Source: CAZVJU01 sp964627195
GTDB taxonomy: Bacteria; Patescibacteriota; Microgenomatia; UBA8517
NCBI GenBank assembly: GCA_964627195.1
Contig: CAZVJU010000036.1
Span: forward strand, 1-10,617
Direction of reading: 5' to 3'
Length of the DNA stretch: 10,617 nt
Below are positions 1 through 4,997 of this stretch, piece after piece; the first letter of the stretch is position 1; the number at the start of each line of letters is the position of its first letter. The notes below the pieces were generated by a model that was not told where the DNA came from, ran no database searches, and was given only the letters and a program-made list of their open reading frames with translations. The translations under genes and the position numbers were made by a program.

Positions 1-2
1 TT

Positions 3-188
3 ATCCTCATATACAACAGTTTAAGCCTGTTGCAAATGTGGTGTCAGATTACGGAAGGCTTGACATTGCCGAAAATACTGACTATTCACGATAGGGTAAT
101 TGTTGCTACTTCCATTGTCAGTAATTCAATACTGGTAACTAAGGATAAAGTAATTAAATCTCTAAAGGGGGTAAAGTCAGTTTGGTAA
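3..188 (+). CDS. PIN-domain protein, C-terminal fragment (5' end outside window)
   Basis: Reading frame 3 is open from the window edge to TAA at 186-188, leaving 61 residues. The part around HDRVIVATSIVSNSILVTKD matches the end of PIN domains of the VapC type: an Asp-Arg-Ile/Val-Ile-Ala-Thr-Ala helix carrying an acidic metal-binding Asp, then a strand ending in (V/I)TKD with the last acidic residue. PIN proteins are usually Mg-dependent ribonucleases, often toxins of toxin-antitoxin pairs. The N-terminal acidic residues and any antitoxin gene lie outside the window, so toxin status is not shown. The stop lies four bases from the stop of a possible convergent reading frame. The family call rests on one conserved segment. 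Confidence 0.6.
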   Translation: MLIYNSLSLLQMWCQITEGLTLPKILTIHDRVIVATSIVSNSILVTKDKVIKSLKGVKSVW

Positions 189-192
189 ATTC

Positions 193-257
193 TTAATCTC
201 TCACCGGCGTCAGATCAGTCACATTTTCCTGTCTTCTGAAAAATTTGGTCGAAGCAG
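193..257 (-). CDS. possible C-terminal tail of a minus-strand gene, cut by the assembly gap
   Basis: On the minus strand a frame enters from the gap at 258 and reads about 21 codons to a TAA whose complement is at 193-195. It ends in KFFRRQENVTDLTPVRD. It would converge on the PIN fragment with four bases between the two stops, a layout common for real gene ends. I do not recognise the family, and a frame this short can be open by chance. No continuation is recognisable on the other side of the gap, whose true length is unknown. Confidence 0.25.
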
Positions 258-267
258 NNNNNNNNNN
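258..267. other. assembly gap (10 N)
   Basis: Ten Ns. A second run of exactly ten Ns occurs at 5280-5289, so this is probably a fixed-length placeholder and the missing length is unknown. It interrupts the only long region without a clear gene (189-530). That region otherwise holds a possible convergent gene end, a hairpin repeat, a promoter and the rpsB leader. Confidence 0.95.
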
Positions 268-300
268 AGATTAGAATTACGGAATGTAGGAAAAGTAATA

Positions 301-336
301 GGTGTAAAGCTATTACACCCGAAGGGTGTTTACATA
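301..336 (+). repeat. dispersed hairpin repeat, copy 1
   Basis: The element has the form GGTGTAAA, seven variable bases, CACCC, a three-base loop, then GGGTGT. A second copy at 8189-8224 matches 28 of 36 positions without gaps. This copy can form two mutually exclusive hairpins: GGTGTAA (301-307) with TTACACC (313-319), or ACACCC (315-320) with GGGTGT (324-329) around loop GAA. It lies just upstream of the rpsB promoter. It may be a REP-like element or a regulatory hairpin; nothing in the sequence decides which. Confidence 0.55.
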
Positions 337-346
337 AGTCTTTGCA

Positions 347-375
347 TTGCAAAGAGAATTTTAAATTGCTACAAT
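347..375 (+). promoter_or_regulatory. sigma-70-type promoter for rpsB
   Basis: TTGCAA (347-352), a 17-base spacer and TACAAT (370-375), with TG two bases before the -10 (TGCTACAAT, extended -10). Predicted transcription start is near 382, which gives a leader of about 150 nt before the rpsB ATG. This is the best promoter in the left half and suits a highly expressed ribosomal operon. Confidence 0.7.
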
Positions 376-381
376 ACTCTC

Positions 382-530
382 ACTCCGATAATATCGGGGA
401 ATATACATACCTAGAGCTTGGTTCCTGAGAGGCTTCGTTTAGCTTCCGCCCTCCTTTGTAAAAACTACGGAAGGGCAGGCTCTAAGTAGAGGTCCGCCAG
501 CCGGTGGAACAAGGAACTTAATTTCACTAT
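382..530 (+). promoter_or_regulatory. structured 5' leader of rpsB, candidate cis-regulatory RNA
   Basis: There is no reading frame here, but there are several inverted repeats. CCGAT (385-389) pairs with ATCGG (393-397). TAGAGC (412-417) pairs with GCTCTA (479-484) and encloses CTTCCG (443-448) with CGGAAG (468-473). CCGCC (494-498) can pair with GGTGG (503-507) with one G-U. GTTCC (421-425), inside the enclosing stem, is complementary to GGAAC at 506-510 and 513-517, outside it. The second of these overlaps the only purine-rich AAGGAA before the start codon. S2 is known to regulate its own mRNA through the leader in gamma-proteobacteria. An analogous role here is inference, and I recognise no described riboswitch class. 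Confidence 0.45.
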
Positions 531-1337
531 ATGCCAGTTGAAGTATCACTCAAAGATCTTATTGCGACAGGGGCTCACTTTGGCCACCAGACTAAAAGGT
601 GGAATCCGAAGATGACCCCCTATCTTTATACGGAGAAAGACGGAGTTCATATTTTTGACCTGACCAAAACCAAAACTCTTCTTGATGAAGCCCTTGGCGT
701 TTTGCACAAAGCTGCAAAAGAAGGTAAAACCATTCTTTTTGTCGGAACTAAAAAACAGGCTAAAGAGAAAATCAAAGAAGTTGCTGAAGCTACAGGGAGT
801 TTTTTTGTAAATGAACGCTGGCTTGGGGGAATTCTCACAAATATTGATCAAATAAAAAAATCTATATCAAAACTCACTGATATTAAAATAGGTTTTGAAA
901 AAGGGATCTATAAAAACTACACCAAGAAAGAAAGACTTCTTCTTGATAGAGAATTACAAAGGCTGATTCGTTTTTTCGGTGGACTGGTGGGCATGCAAAA
1001 ATTGCCTGATCTTTTGGTTATAGTTGATGTTAAAAGAGAAAGAACCGCAGTAAAAGAAAGTGTATTTACGGGAGTTGAAACAATTGGCATTGTAGATTCC
1101 AATAGCGATCCTGATGATTTGGATTACCCGGTCCCTATGAATGATGATGCAATTAAAGCAGTTGACTATGTGCTGAATTTAATGAAAGAAGCGGTATTAA
1201 AGGGAAAAGGAATAAAAAGTGATGAGTTACAAGTAACAAGTGACAAGAAAAAGGTTGAGAAATTAAAAAAAGAAGAGAAGAAAAGTAACACAAGACAAGT
1301 GACAGGTGACAGGAAGAAATCACGAAAGAAAGTGTAA
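531..1337 (+). CDS. rpsB: 30S ribosomal protein S2
   Basis: Small-subunit protein S2, 268 residues (about 240 is usual). The N-terminus carries the S2 signature, with HFGHQTKRWNPKM at residues 16-28. The second conserved part, LPDLLVIVDVKRER (158-171), is followed by the GIVDSNSDP segment (186-194). The coiled-coil/helical insertion at about 100-150 is present. The fold ends near residue 225. The remaining roughly 43 residues are a Lys/Glu-rich tail containing QVTSDKK and RQVTGDRK, encoded by the CAAGTAAC-type repeat described separately. ATG at 531 is chosen because the family start (MPVxxSLKxLL) begins there; the only purine-rich site, AAGGAA at 511-516, is farther away than usual. It is first in an apparent operon with tsf, 34 bases downstream. 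Confidence 0.97.
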   Translation: MPVEVSLKDLIATGAHFGHQTKRWNPKMTPYLYTEKDGVHIFDLTKTKTLLDEALGVLHKAAKEGKTILFVGTKKQAKEKIKEVAEATGSFFVNERWLGGILTNIDQIKKSISKLTDIKIGFEKGIYKNYTKKERLLLDRELQRLIRFFGGLVGMQKLPDLLVIVDVKRERTAVKESVFTGVETIGIVDSNSDPDDLDYPVPMNDDAIKAVDYVLNLMKEAVLKGKGIKSDELQVTSDKKKVEKLKKEEKKSNTRQVTGDRKKSRKKV

Positions 1338-1359
1338 ATAACCCGTCACATGTTACTTG
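1225..1359 (+). repeat. CAAGTAAC-type repeat cluster spanning the rpsB tail and the rpsB-tsf spacer
   Basis: Variants of CAAGTAAC/CAAGTGAC recur at 1225-1250 and 1284-1312 inside rpsB. An inverted copy lies at 1345-1359, after the rpsB stop: CAAGTAACAAGTGAC (1230-1244) is complementary to GTCACATGTTACTTG at 14 of 15 positions. The 17 bases at 1234-1250 recur exactly at 4686-4702 inside proS, in the same reading frame (TSDKK). The arrangement looks like an inserted element with inverted ends that extended the rpsB reading frame. Confidence 0.6.
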
Positions 1360-1371
1360 ATAGCATTAACT

Positions 1372-1896
1372 ATGGTAAAAATTACGGCTAATCAAATCAG
1401 AGAACTCAAAGAAAAAACAGGGGCGCCTGTTATGCGGGCGAAGAAAGTTCTTGAGGAAATGATAGGCGATTTACCCGCAGATGCTACACTCGCCAGAAAC
1501 GCTGTATCTACCGCGAGCTGGCATCAAGCGTTGCAGGCGGGTATGAAAAAAGCCGAAGCAATTTTGAGGAAAGAAGGCTTCGAGAAAGTTGAAAAAAGGA
1601 TAAGGCGGGAGACTTCTGCAGGAATTGTTGCCACATATGCTCATCACAATCAAAAGGTCGTTGGGATTGTGGAGCTGTTTTGCGAAACTGATTTTGTTGC
1701 CAGAAATGAGCTTTTTCAGTCTCTTGGCCATAACTTGGCCATGCAGGTTGCTTCTATGGGAGAAAAGGACTTTGAGAATCAGGAGTTTATAAAAGATCCT
1801 TCAAAAAAAGTCTCGGATTTGGTGAAAGAAGTAATTGCCAAAACCGGAGAAAACACTCGCATTGGTAGATTCTTTCGTGTAGAATTAGGAAAATAG
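1372..1896 (+). CDS. tsf: translation elongation factor Ts, compact form with a 24-residue insertion
   Basis: EF-Ts releases GDP from EF-Tu. The protein has 174 residues from ATG 1372, against about 280 in E. coli. It has the N-terminal UBA-like domain (ITANQIRELKEKTGAPVMRAKKVLEE, residues 4-29 in two parts), the core signature ETDFVARNE (105-113) and a short C-terminal end VIAKTGEN..IGRFFRVELG. Only one core subdomain is visible, as in other shortened EF-Ts proteins. ATG 1372 is preferred over TTG 1357 because the family begins MxKITAxxIxELR and the TTG lies in the repeat. Residues 34-57 are an extra block inserted just after the conserved GD of the UBA helix hairpin; without them the sequence continues normally (MKKAEAILRKEGF). 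See the separate repeat entry. Confidence 0.95.
   Translation: MVKITANQIRELKEKTGAPVMRAKKVLEEMIGDLPADATLARNAVSTASWHQALQAGMKKAEAILRKEGFEKVEKRIRRETSAGIVATYAHHNQKVVGIVELFCETDFVARNELFQSLGHNLAMQVASMGEKDFENQEFIKDPSKKVSDLVKEVIAKTGENTRIGRFFRVELGK
1471..1542 (+). repeat. 72-bp palindromic element inserted in frame within tsf
   Basis: Exactly 24 codons (residues 34-57) interrupt the EF-Ts N-terminal domain. The ends form a perfect 7-bp inverted repeat, TACCCGC (1472-1478) and GCGGGTA (1537-1543). Two further complementary pairs are nested inside: GATGC (1480-1484) with GCATC (1521-1525), and CTCGC (1489-1493) with GCGAG (1513-1517). By my count 42 of the 72 bases are G or C (58%), clearly above the surrounding sequence. 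The form resembles the in-gene palindromic elements known from Rickettsia, but no sequence relationship to them is claimed. Confidence 0.65.
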
Positions 1897-1976
1897 TTAC
1901 ATAGTTACTTGGTTAGTTAGTTACTTAGCTAAGAAAAAAAATCACAAAGTAACGAAATAACAAATTAACGGATTAA
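1895..1976 (+). repeat. AT-rich intergenic repeats between tsf and frr
   Basis: The tsf-frr spacer is built from TAGTTAC/GTTACTT units (1895-1926), then a 10-bp palindrome CTTAGCTAAG (1924-1933), an A-run, and the reverse-oriented AAGTAAC (1947-1953). GTTACTT (1920-1926) and AAGTAAC (1947-1953) form a 7-bp inverted repeat. The core is the same CAAGTAAC-like word found in the rpsB tail and in proS. No promoter or Shine-Dalgarno site for frr is evident here. Confidence 0.5.
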
Positions 1977-1982
1977 ACTATC

Positions 1983-2537
1983 ATGGATGAAGCTTCACTA
2001 CGGTTTCGGATGCAGCAAGTACTTGACTTAATCGTCAACGATATTTCTTCAATCCGGACAGGGCGAGCTGTCCCCGCACTTGTCGAAAACCTGGTTATTG
2101 GCGTATATGGTGGCCAACAGAAACTAAAGCTCCTCGAGCTGGCAACTATAACCTCGCCCGATACCCAAACGCTTATCATTGATCCCTGGGACAAATCGGT
2201 TATCGGGGAAATACGCCAGGGGATTTTGGCAGCCAATATCGGATTGAACCCGGCAATAAGCGGGGAGGTTATCCGACTTAGTTTACCTCCGTTAACAACT
2301 GAAGACAGAGAAAAATACGTCAAGCTTCTCCGGACAAAATTGGAAAACGGTAAGATTATGATCCGGCAGGTCAGAGGCGACGGCATGCGTGATATCAAGG
2401 TTGGTTTTGAGAAAAAGGAGTTAACCGAGGACGAGAAATTTAACCAGGAAAAACGTTTGCAGGAAATAACAGATGAATTTGTGGAGAAGATAGATGAAGT
2501 AGGGAAAAAGAAGGAAGAAGAACTGCTTCAAATTTAA
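1983..2537 (+). CDS. frr: ribosome recycling factor
   Basis: RRF, with EF-G, splits post-termination ribosomes. The 184 residues match the usual length of about 185. Recognisable blocks are SSIRTGRAVPALVENLVIGVYGG near residues 21-43, the central IDPWDKSVIGEI, the GLNP segment and LPPLTTEDREKYVKLLR, and the C-terminal helix of domain I with VRGDGMRDIK and a Lys/Glu-rich coiled-coil. No truncation or inserted repeat is seen. The gene follows tsf after 86 bases of repeats. pyrH, which normally lies between tsf and frr, is absent. Confidence 0.97.
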   Translation: MDEASLRFRMQQVLDLIVNDISSIRTGRAVPALVENLVIGVYGGQQKLKLLELATITSPDTQTLIIDPWDKSVIGEIRQGILAANIGLNPAISGEVIRLSLPPLTTEDREKYVKLLRTKLENGKIMIRQVRGDGMRDIKVGFEKKELTEDEKFNQEKRLQEITDEFVEKIDEVGKKKEEELLQI

Positions 2538-2555
2538 TGGCATTTTCAATTTAGG

Positions 2556-2585
2556 TTGGAAAATTTAGTTTAACTCCCTTATACT
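2556..2585 (+). promoter_or_regulatory. candidate promoter for rseP, near-leaderless
   Basis: TTGGAA (2556-2561), an 18-base spacer and TATACT (2580-2585). The -10 ends 11 bases before the rseP ATG, so the predicted transcript would begin only a few bases before the start codon. There is no Shine-Dalgarno sequence, which agrees with a leaderless message, but the -35 match is modest. Confidence 0.4.
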
Positions 2586-2596
2586 TACTTGGTATT

Positions 2597-3697
2597 ATGT
2601 TTATTTCTATCATTACGTTTCTAGCAGTTCTTTCAGTCCTGGTTCTTGTTCATGAATTTGGGCATTTTATTATGGCAAGACGTGCGGGAGTGTGGGTTGA
2701 GGAATTTGGTTTTGGTCTTCCTCCCCGGGTTTTTGGAAAAAAAATTGGTGAAACTATTTATTCTATTAATCTTTTGCCTTTCGGCGGATTTGTCAAACTT
2801 CACGGAGAAAATAGTGAAGAGGAAGTTACCAACCCCAAAAGAGCCTTTTTGACTCAGGGAAAAATTCAAAAGACAAAAATTATTTTGGCCGGTGTAGTGA
2901 TGAATTTTTTTCTGGCACTTAGTGCTTTTTCGCTAGTCTATACCCTTACCGGAGTGCCTCGGGAAACAGAAAATGTAAAACTTATAGAAGTTGTTTCGCG
3001 ATCGCCGGCGGAAACCTTCGGTCTAAAAGTCGGAGATGTTATAAAAAATATTGATGGTCAAAAAGTCACATCAAATGCTGATCTTATTGGCCTTGTAGAC
3101 GCGAAAAGAGGTAAGGAAATCAGTATTGAGGTATTAAGGGATGGGGAAAGTGCCGTTATTACTGTTATTCCAAGAGAGAACCCACCCGAAGGCCAAGGGG
3201 CACTGGGAGTCCTTATTAGTAACGTTGAGATGTATTTCCCGCCTCTTTGGCAAAGACCATTTTATGGGGTCTATTACGGATTTAAGGAAAGCATATTTTG
3301 GGGCAAGATAGTAATATCCGGCTTTGGTGATATATTTAAAAATCTTTTTGCAGGTGTGGTACCAAAGGATATTGCCGGGCCTGTCGGCATTTTTGCTTTA
3401 ACCTCCGAAGCCGCTAAATTCGGGGTATTGGCTTTAATTAATTTTCTCGGAGTATTGTCTGTTAATTTGGCAATACTTAATGTTATGCCCTTTCCGGCGC
3501 TTGATGGGGGAAGGCTTCTTTTTATTGTTATTGAGTCGATATTCGGGAGAAAGGTGGTTCCCAGGGTGGAGCATTTAATTCATACAGTAGGGATGATTAT
3601 TTTACTCGTTCTTATTTTAGCGATAACCGTTCATGATATTCAGAAACTTATTGTAGGAGGAGGGATACAAGGCTACCTTGAGTCGGTATTGAAATAA
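2597..3697 (+). CDS. rseP: RIP membrane zinc metalloprotease (site-2 protease)
   Basis: An intramembrane protease of family M50B that cleaves transmembrane segments, typically anti-sigma factors or signal-peptide remnants. The 366 residues hold an N-terminal membrane helix with the zinc motif HEFGH (H19, E20, H23), a second hydrophobic segment near 94-118, one PDZ-like domain (about 125-210), the GPVGI segment (261-265), and a C-terminal membrane helix pair with NVMPFPALDGG (295-305), whose Asp303 is the third metal ligand. All catalytic residues are present. One PDZ domain is the Gram-positive-type layout; E. coli RseP has two. No sigma/anti-sigma pair is visible nearby. The neighbouring proS matches the Bacillus-type order rseP-proS. 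Confidence 0.95.
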   Translation: MFISIITFLAVLSVLVLVHEFGHFIMARRAGVWVEEFGFGLPPRVFGKKIGETIYSINLLPFGGFVKLHGENSEEEVTNPKRAFLTQGKIQKTKIILAGVVMNFFLALSAFSLVYTLTGVPRETENVKLIEVVSRSPAETFGLKVGDVIKNIDGQKVTSNADLIGLVDAKRGKEISIEVLRDGESAVITVIPRENPPEGQGALGVLISNVEMYFPPLWQRPFYGVYYGFKESIFWGKIVISGFGDIFKNLFAGVVPKDIAGPVGIFALTSEAAKFGVLALINFLGVLSVNLAILNVMPFPALDGGRLLFIVIESIFGRKVVPRVEHLIHTVGMIILLVLILAITVHDIQKLIVGGGIQGYLESVLK

Positions 3698-3706
3698 GTA
3701 ATATGC

Positions 3707-3715
3707 AGGAGGTGA
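3707..3715 (+). promoter_or_regulatory. strong Shine-Dalgarno site for proS
   Basis: AGGAGGTGA lies six bases before the proS ATG (nine bases from AGGAGG), in the 24-base rseP-proS gap. It is the only textbook ribosome binding site in the window and fixes the start at 3722. Its presence suits an internal operon gene that cannot be translated as a leaderless message. Confidence 0.85.
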
Positions 3716-3721
3716 CAAGTT

Positions 3722-4966
3722 ATGCTGCAGTCAAAACTTTTCCCAAAAACTAAAAGGGAGGCTCCGAAGGATGCAGAAAGCGTTAACCATAAGCTTCTGG
3801 TCCGTGCCGGCTTTATTGATCAATTGATGGCTGGAAGTTGGACACTTTTACCTTTGGGGCTTCGGGTAGTAGATAAGATCGACGCAATTATAAGAGAGGA
3901 ATTAAACGGGATTGGCTGTCAGGAGATGCTTATGCCTCTAATGCACCCTAAAGAAATTTGGAATGAAACAGGCAGGTGGGATTCTGCGAAGGAAGTTATG
4001 TATCAACTTACAGATTCAAGGAAAAAGGAGTTTGCGCTTTCTTTTACTCACGAAGAAATTGTGATGGATCTTTTGCGCAAACACATCAGCTCGTATAAAG
4101 ATTTGCCGGTAGCGATTTATCATTTTTCAACAAAATTTAGAAATGAAGCGAGGCCAACCGGTGGAATTTTAAGGGGAAGGGAATTTTTGATGAAAGATTT
4201 GTATAGCGCCCATACGACCGAGAAAGATCTGATGGAATTTTATGAGAAAGTGTCGGATGCATATCTGCGCGTATTTAAGAGGATTGGCTTTGAAACGTAT
4301 ATAACAGAAGCTGCGGGCGGAGTTTTTACCGAAAGGCATACCCGCGAATTCCAGGTTTTGGCGGAAGTCGGGGAAGATACGATTTTTGTGAAACCGGGCA
4401 CAAAAATTGCGATAAATAAAGAAGTTTTTTCAGGCAACGACAAGGAGTACGAGATGAAAAGATCAATTGAAGTAGGGAATATTTTTCCATTCGGAAGCGA
4501 TAGGTATGCCGAAAAGATGAATGTTGGCTACACAGATGAAAAGGGTAATAAAAAATTAGTCCATTTTGCCAGCTATGGTATAGGAGTTTCCAGAGTTTTG
4601 GGAACTGCAGTTGAGGTGTTTCATGACGGGAAAGGAATTGTTTGGCCAAAAAGCATAGCGCCGTTTGATGTACACCTAATTGCGCTAACAAGTGACAAGA
4701 AACAAGTAACAAGTTATGCAAAAGAAGTCTATAAGAAATTACAGACATCTGGTATTGAAGTACTTTGGGACGATCGGGATGTCTCTGCCGGCGAAAAATT
4801 TGCAGATAGCGATTTAATCGGAATTCCTGTTCGGTTAGTTGTTTCAGAGAAGACCCTTCGGCAAGGCTCAGGGCAAGCCGGAGATAAAATTGAATGGAAG
4901 GAACGTGGAAGTGTTAAGACTGAACTTCATAATCTGGACCAAGTTATATCAAAGCTGGTAAAATAG
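3722..4966 (+). CDS. proS: prolyl-tRNA synthetase, short form without the editing domain
   Basis: Class II synthetase that charges tRNA-Pro. The 414 residues carry motif 1 (about 40-72), motif 2 with KFRNEARPTGGILRGREFLMKD (138-159, in two parts), motif 3 with SYGIGVSRVLG (284-294), and a C-terminal anticodon-binding domain (about 312-414) beginning APFDVHLIAL. The editing (INS) domain of about 180 residues that long bacterial ProRS carry between motifs 2 and 3 is absent. Two segments of the C-terminal domain look repeat-derived: TSDKKQVTS (323-331) and TLRQGSGQAGD (378-388). Neither breaks the frame. It is the last gene of the cluster starting at rpsB; 31 bases separate it from yvcK. Confidence 0.96.
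   Translation: MLQSKLFPKTKREAPKDAESVNHKLLVRAGFIDQLMAGSWTLLPLGLRVVDKIDAIIREELNGIGCQEMLMPLMHPKEIWNETGRWDSAKEVMYQLTDSRKKEFALSFTHEEIVMDLLRKHISSYKDLPVAIYHFSTKFRNEARPTGGILRGREFLMKDLYSAHTTEKDLMEFYEKVSDAYLRVFKRIGFETYITEAAGGVFTERHTREFQVLAEVGEDTIFVKPGTKIAINKEVFSGNDKEYEMKRSIEVGNIFPFGSDRYAEKMNVGYTDEKGNKKLVHFASYGIGVSRVLGTAVEVFHDGKGIVWPKSIAPFDVHLIALTSDKKQVTSYAKEVYKKLQTSGIEVLWDDRDVSAGEKFADSDLIGIPVRLVVSEKTLRQGSGQAGDKIEWKERGSVKTELHNLDQVISKLVK
4686..4715 (+). repeat. CAAGTAAC-type repeat inside proS
   Basis: The stretch contains CAAGTGACAAG followed by CAAGTAACAAG and encodes TSDKKQVTS. Its first 17 bases are identical to 1234-1250 in rpsB and are read in the same frame. In ProRS this is the loop after the first strand of the anticodon-binding domain, a site where length varies in the family, so the insert is likely tolerated. 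Confidence 0.6.
4856..4883 (+). repeat. small GC-rich hairpin repeat inside proS (RQGSGQAG-type insert)
   Basis: CTTCGGC (4856-4862) pairs with GCCGGAG (4877-4883) through seven base pairs including one G-U. The loop is AAGGCTCAGGGCAA. It encodes part of LRQGSGQAGD, a Gly/Ser/Gln segment where ProRS proteins usually go directly from SEKTL to a strand like KIEWKERGS. I recall similar CTTCG..GGCTCAGG..CAAG words as frequent repeats in candidate-phyla genomes; that is memory, not a search. Confidence 0.5.
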
Positions 4967-4997
4967 TACACTTCTTATTACTATCAATAAATAATAA

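Noticed and set aside
411..520. T-box, TPP riboswitch or SRP RNA in the rpsB leader
   Set aside because: GGTGGAAC resembles part of the T-box antiterminator, CTGAGAGG resembles a TPP segment and ACGGAAGGGCAGGC resembles the SRP RNA tip, but each lacks its other conserved parts and the gene context does not fit.
1357..1371. TTG start adding five residues to EF-Ts
   Set aside because: The family starts at the following ATG (MVKITANQI), and the TTG lies at the edge of the repeat.
2538..2596. Small gene or remnant of uppS/cdsA/dxr between frr and rseP
   Set aside because: The 59 bases hold only a candidate promoter, with no recognisable coding remnant.
4967..4997. Terminator or promoter between proS and yvcK
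   Set aside because: No hairpin plus T-run and no acceptable -35/-10 pair could be found in or near these 31 bases.
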